The position numbers were made by a program, and so were the translations under genes. Positions 40,786 through 43,683 of a DNA stretch of 43,683 nucleotides are shown one piece after another. The notes beneath the pieces are model-generated. The model saw only the letters and a program-made list of their open reading frames with translations, was not told the origin of the DNA and searched no databases. Source of the DNA: an uncultured Dorea sp. (GTDB taxonomy: Bacteria; Bacillota; Clostridia; Lachnospirales; Lachnospiraceae); contig CAMBRQ010000022.1 of NCBI GenBank assembly GCA_945870325.1, positions 1 through 43,683 of the forward strand, in the 5' to 3' direction. Every line of letters begins with the position of its first letter. Position 1 is the first letter of the stretch.

Positions 40786-41898
40786 TTAATTCAAAAACAA
40801 CAACTGTTCCTCTGGAAACTGCAAATAATCCGGCAGTCCTTTCTCATCCAGAATATTCCATTTATCCTTCTGCAAAAACCAGCAGATATTCTCTTTTTTC
40901 TTTTTTCCCTCTGATTCTCCTCCTGACTCTGCCTCTCTCTCATCCTTTGTTCCCTGTTCATAACCAGTCTCCGGCTTCAGATAAAAATTCTTCTCAAAAG
41001 GCAGATCCGCGCTGCCTGCCAACTGGAATCTGATGCAATTCTTCCTACGTTCCCCCCATATCGGAATAAACTCATGGGCACGGAATCCCACATATGAGAT
41101 ATCTTCCGGTATCTTGCGCTCCAAGCAGAACTCAACGCCCCAGTCAAGCGCTTTCATCCTGTGCGGATCCATTCTCCGGACCCTGGAGAAGTTCTTACAA
41201 CCCGTAAGTCTCGCTGCTTCCTTTCGCTTCGGATTATCGAATATCTCTTTCGTCTTGCCAGATGTCACAACCGTTCCCTGATCCATAATGATCAGGTCTT
41301 CACTAAACCGATATATCTCATCCCGACTATGAGAAACCATAATGACGATTCCCTGATATCCCTTCAACATCTCCACCAATTCCTGCTGAAGCCGGTCTTT
41401 TAAAAACATATCCAAAGCCGAAAAAGGCTCATCCAGCAGAATCACATCCGGCTCATATGCCATGATTCTGGCCAGTGCCACTCTCTGCTGCTGTCCACCA
41501 GAAAGCTGCCCCGGAAGATGTTCTTCCAGCCCTTCCAACCGAAACGTCCGGATCATCTCTGCAACCCGTTTCTGATTCTCCTGCTTCGTTCCCCTAAGTC
41601 CGGCGCCAATATTCTTTGCTACCGTCATAGTAGGGAATAGCGCATAATTCTGGAACAGATATCCAATGTTACGCTTCTGGGGCTTTATATTAATCTTCTG
41701 AGAAGACTGATACAATACCTTATCATTGATCACAATCTCCCCTTCATCCGGTGCCTCAATCCCTGCAATACTTTTCAGCGTCATGCTTTTTCCGCAGCCG
41801 GATGCACCAAGAATCCCTATGCGGGAGGATTCACTTTGAAATTGCATATTCAGATAGAAATTTCCCATCTTCTTCTTTACATCTACCGAAAGTCCCAT
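40786..41898 (-). CDS. modC: Molybdate ABC transporter ATP-binding protein
   Basis: ATPase of the molybdate (or tungstate) importer. Walker A GASGCGKS (31-38), Q-loop FQNYALFP, signature LSGGQQQR (132-139), Walker B VILLDEP (152-158), and switch His in MVSHSRDE. The C-terminal ~130 residues correspond to the regulatory Mop/TOBE region but contain a hydrophilic Glu/Lys/Gly-rich insertion near residues 318-337 (DEREAESGGESEGKKKKE) and are otherwise diverged. It is the last gene of modABC, 15 nt after modB. Co-location with modA and modB supports the substrate; tungstate cannot be excluded. Confidence 0.92.
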   Translation of the reverse strand: MGLSVDVKKKMGNFYLNMQFQSESSRIGILGASGCGKSMTLKSIAGIEAPDEGEIVINDKVLYQSSQKINIKPQKRNIGYLFQNYALFPTMTVAKNIGAGLRGTKQENQKRVAEMIRTFRLEGLEEHLPGQLSGGQQQRVALARIMAYEPDVILLDEPFSALDMFLKDRLQQELVEMLKGYQGIVIMVSHSRDEIYRFSEDLIIMDQGTVVTSGKTKEIFDNPKRKEAARLTGCKNFSRVRRMDPHRMKALDWGVEFCLERKIPEDISYVGFRAHEFIPIWGERRKNCIRFQLAGSADLPFEKNFYLKPETGYEQGTKDEREAESGGESEGKKKKENICWFLQKDKWNILDEKGLPDYLQFPEEQLLFLN

Positions 41899-41913
41899 CG
41901 TATGTATTCCTCC

Positions 41914-42609
41914 CTACCATCTCTTCACAGTCTTCATTTTCTTGCCCGAGATCAGATTCATCAGAATAATGACTACAAGTGCAATCATTATCACAATTAT
42001 AACCCATATCCCGGCAGTCAGATAATCACCATCCTGAATTACCATTGCAATCTTCTGGGAGATAGTTCCAGTCTTGCCCGAAATATTCCCAGCCAGCATA
42101 GATGTTGCTCCATATTCCCCTAATGCTCTGGCAAAAGTCAGAATCGTTCCTGATGCGATTCCTGGTCCTGCAGACGGAACAACTACTTTCCAGAAGATCT
42201 GTGCCTCCGTCATACCAAGGGTTCTTCCAGCATAGACAAGATTTACATCAATCTGTTCGAACGCTGCTCTGGCATTCCGGTACATCAGCGGAAATGCAAT
42301 CACCGTCGCTGCAATAATACAGCCAAGCCAGGTCTGTACCACTTTCAGGTCAAATGTCTCATACAGGAATATACCAAGCGGTCTTCTCCTGCTGAAGATT
42401 AACAGAAGAAAGAAGCCTGCAACCGTAGGTGGAAGTACCATCGGAAGTGTTAAGATACCATCAATGACCGCCTTCTTCCCAGGCGTGGTCTTTATTACCT
42501 TTCGCGCCGCAAATATCCCCAGGAAAAAAGAGAGAATCGTTGCTACTACTCCCGTTTTCAACGAGATAAATAATGGACTCCAGTCCAGATTCTCCAATAT
42601 CTCTATCAT
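41914..42609 (-). CDS. modB: Molybdate ABC transporter permease
   Basis: Inner-membrane permease, 231 residues with about five or six helices. The cytoplasmic coupling motif is present as the EAA-type loop AGRTLGMTEAQIFWKVVVPSAGPGI, and FARALGEYGATSMLAGN is typical of ModB/CysT permeases. A GGAGG site precedes the ATG at 42609. It is preceded by modA with a 101-bp gap and followed by modC after 15 nt. Confidence 0.95.
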   Translation of the reverse strand: MIEILENLDWSPLFISLKTGVVATILSFFLGIFAARKVIKTTPGKKAVIDGILTLPMVLPPTVAGFFLLLIFSRRRPLGIFLYETFDLKVVQTWLGCIIAATVIAFPLMYRNARAAFEQIDVNLVYAGRTLGMTEAQIFWKVVVPSAGPGIASGTILTFARALGEYGATSMLAGNISGKTGTISQKIAMVIQDGDYLTAGIWVIIVIMIALVVIILMNLISGKKMKTVKRW

Positions 42610-42710
42610 CTTCTTTTCGCCACCTCCCGCATCTTATATCCTATGGTCATGCAACAGATACATACTCTCCATATCCATGCAGACTTCATTTTGCTCTGCC
42701 TTCTCTTTAC

Positions 42711-43604
42711 TTACTCAACGTCTGTATCAAAATAATAAGAATCGAATACTGCCTTTACTTCATCGGACAGAATGAATTTTATGAAGTCTTCTGCTGCTTT
42801 AGCCTGTGCATCATCGGCCTCTTCATTTACCACCTGTGCGATTGGGTAGATTACGTTGCCTGTCAGGTCATAACTTACAGTCTCCAGAATATCCAGATCA
42901 TCTTCATATCCATAAGTATCTGAGTAATAGGTCGTTCCAACCTCACAAGAGCCTTCTACGACTGCTGCCAATACCTTACTTACATTGTCTTGCTCACTGA
43001 TCTCTGTACCCCCAAGTGCTTCTGATACCTGCTCTGTCGTAATCGTCGACACGTCATCTACTGCATCCAGTTTACCAAGGTTCACTAATGCCTGTCTAGT
43101 ATATTTTCCAACTGGAACGCTTCCACCAGCAAGTGCGATACTTTCTGCGTCTCCCATATTCTCAAGACCGGTTACCTTCGTGCCACTGTCCTTCAGCGTA
43201 ACAACTACTACCTGATTATTTACTACATTCGCTCTGGTTCCGTCTACTACAAGCCCGTCCTCTTCCAACTGATCCATCTGCTTCTGAGCTGCCGAAAAGA
43301 AGATGTCACACTCATAACCTTCCTCAATCTGAGTCAGCAATGTGCCGGAACTGTCTGCATTGTATGTAATCTTCACTTCCGGATGCTCTTCATTGTACTT
43401 TTCTGCAAGTTCCGTCATAACGGTATTCAGGCTGGCTGCGATAAACACCTGAATCTCGGTTTCTTTGGCTTCTTCGGAATCTTCCTTCTGCTCCTCTGCT
43501 GCCGTATCTTCTTTTTTCTCTTCGGATGAATCACTTCCACATCCTACCAGCATAGTTCCTGCCATTGCAGCAATTAACAGGCTGCTCACTACTTTTTTGA
43601 ACAT
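42711..43604 (-). CDS. modA: Molybdate-binding lipoprotein
   Basis: Extracellular solute-binding protein of the molybdate importer. The N-terminus is a lipoprotein signal with lipobox LVGC and lipidated C22, followed by an acidic Ser/Glu/Lys spacer (about 25-50) and the periplasmic-binding fold: VFIAASLNTVMTELAEKY, YNADSSGTLLTQIEEG, DIFFSAAQKQMDQL and ALAGGSVPVGKYTRQAL. Those Ser and backbone positions typically bind the oxyanion. The start has an AAAGGAGG site. The remaining 79 bases upstream hold a GCCTTAT/ATAAGGGC hairpin but no complete promoter I can call. Confidence 0.94.
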   Translation of the reverse strand: MFKKVVSSLLIAAMAGTMLVGCGSDSSEEKKEDTAAEEQKEDSEEAKETEIQVFIAASLNTVMTELAEKYNEEHPEVKITYNADSSGTLLTQIEEGYECDIFFSAAQKQMDQLEEDGLVVDGTRANVVNNQVVVVTLKDSGTKVTGLENMGDAESIALAGGSVPVGKYTRQALVNLGKLDAVDDVSTITTEQVSEALGGTEISEQDNVSKVLAAVVEGSCEVGTTYYSDTYGYEDDLDILETVSYDLTGNVIYPIAQVVNEEADDAQAKAAEDFIKFILSDEVKAVFDSYYFDTDVE

Positions 43605-43683
43605 CGTCTTGTCCTCCTTTTATTCCTTATATCTTCTCGGAATCTTCAGCCCTTATTTTATAAGGCTTCCAGACTCCATCTTT

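Noticed and set aside
43624..43671. Molybdenum cofactor (Moco) riboswitch before modA
   Set aside because: Only a short GCCTTAT/ATAAGGGC hairpin is inside the window; the region is truncated and does not show the Moco consensus.

Overview
The window reads as chromosomal DNA from a low-to-moderate GC Firmicute, most likely a Lachnospiraceae-type clostridium. Evidence: the chain rsmB-rlmN-PP2C phosphatase-PASTA kinase-rsgA-rpe-thiN, a meso-diaminopimelate-type MurE (DNPR motif), a YlmC/YmxH sporulation-type PRC-barrel protein, a CD1871A-type CXXC mini-protein, strong AGGAGG ribosome sites and a CIRCE-controlled clpB. No phage, transposase, CRISPR array or rRNA was found. Species was not determined.

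Layout. (1) 167-8411, minus strand: an eight-gene run from a membrane Zn-peptidase through rsmB, rlmN, prpC, prkC, rsgA and rpe to thiN, with very short gaps or overlaps (translation, RNA modification, Ser/Thr phospho-signalling). (2) 8412-8719: non-coding, two copies of a 57-bp repeat around GC-rich hairpins, plus the fmt terminator. (3) 8720-13835, minus: murE-priA-def-fmt. (4) pepT (+) shares a compact divergent promoter region with murE, followed by a nested palindromic element. (5) 15451-20344, minus: a YitT-family protein, then clpB-dinB under a CIRCE element. (6) 20568-25837, minus: a 1407-aa SWIM/SNF2 helicase, a 49-aa CD1871A-type protein and a polyferredoxin. (7) 25989-27446, plus: a channel-like protein with TrkA-N-like and RyR domains, convergent with a C39-like peptidase. 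(8) 28573-28736: a branched palindromic element in front of tRNA-Pro(UGG) and tRNA-Gly(UCC). (9) 29066-38312: housekeeping and metabolic genes (two 2-hydroxyacid dehydrogenases, exonuclease III, truA, nrdR, ylmC, ferredoxin, carbamate-kinase-like protein, alpha/beta hydrolase, tRNA-Pro(GGG), dapB, ybjQ, NMN adenylyltransferase-like). (10) 38525-39521, minus: an orphan A24 prepilin peptidase downstream of a truncated DUF21/CorC-type gene that still has a strong promoter and a terminator-bearing leader. (11) 39664-43604: an aldo/keto reductase and, convergent to it, modA-modB-modC for molybdate uptake.

Most genes are ordinary core genes. The less ordinary content is intergenic: several structurally elaborate, probably dispersed palindromic repeats (8444-8623, 15246-15427, 28573-28736, and a 59-bp element present twice in inverted orientation at 16371-16429 and 32822-32880), an unassigned attenuator-like leader at 39339-39490, and a promoter-terminator unit at 34925-35020. 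Among proteins, the RyR/TrkA-N channel-like protein, the SNF2 protein with a very long charged helix, and a carbamate-kinase homologue with altered active-site motifs deserve the closest look. All family assignments were made by reading motifs; no database search was run.
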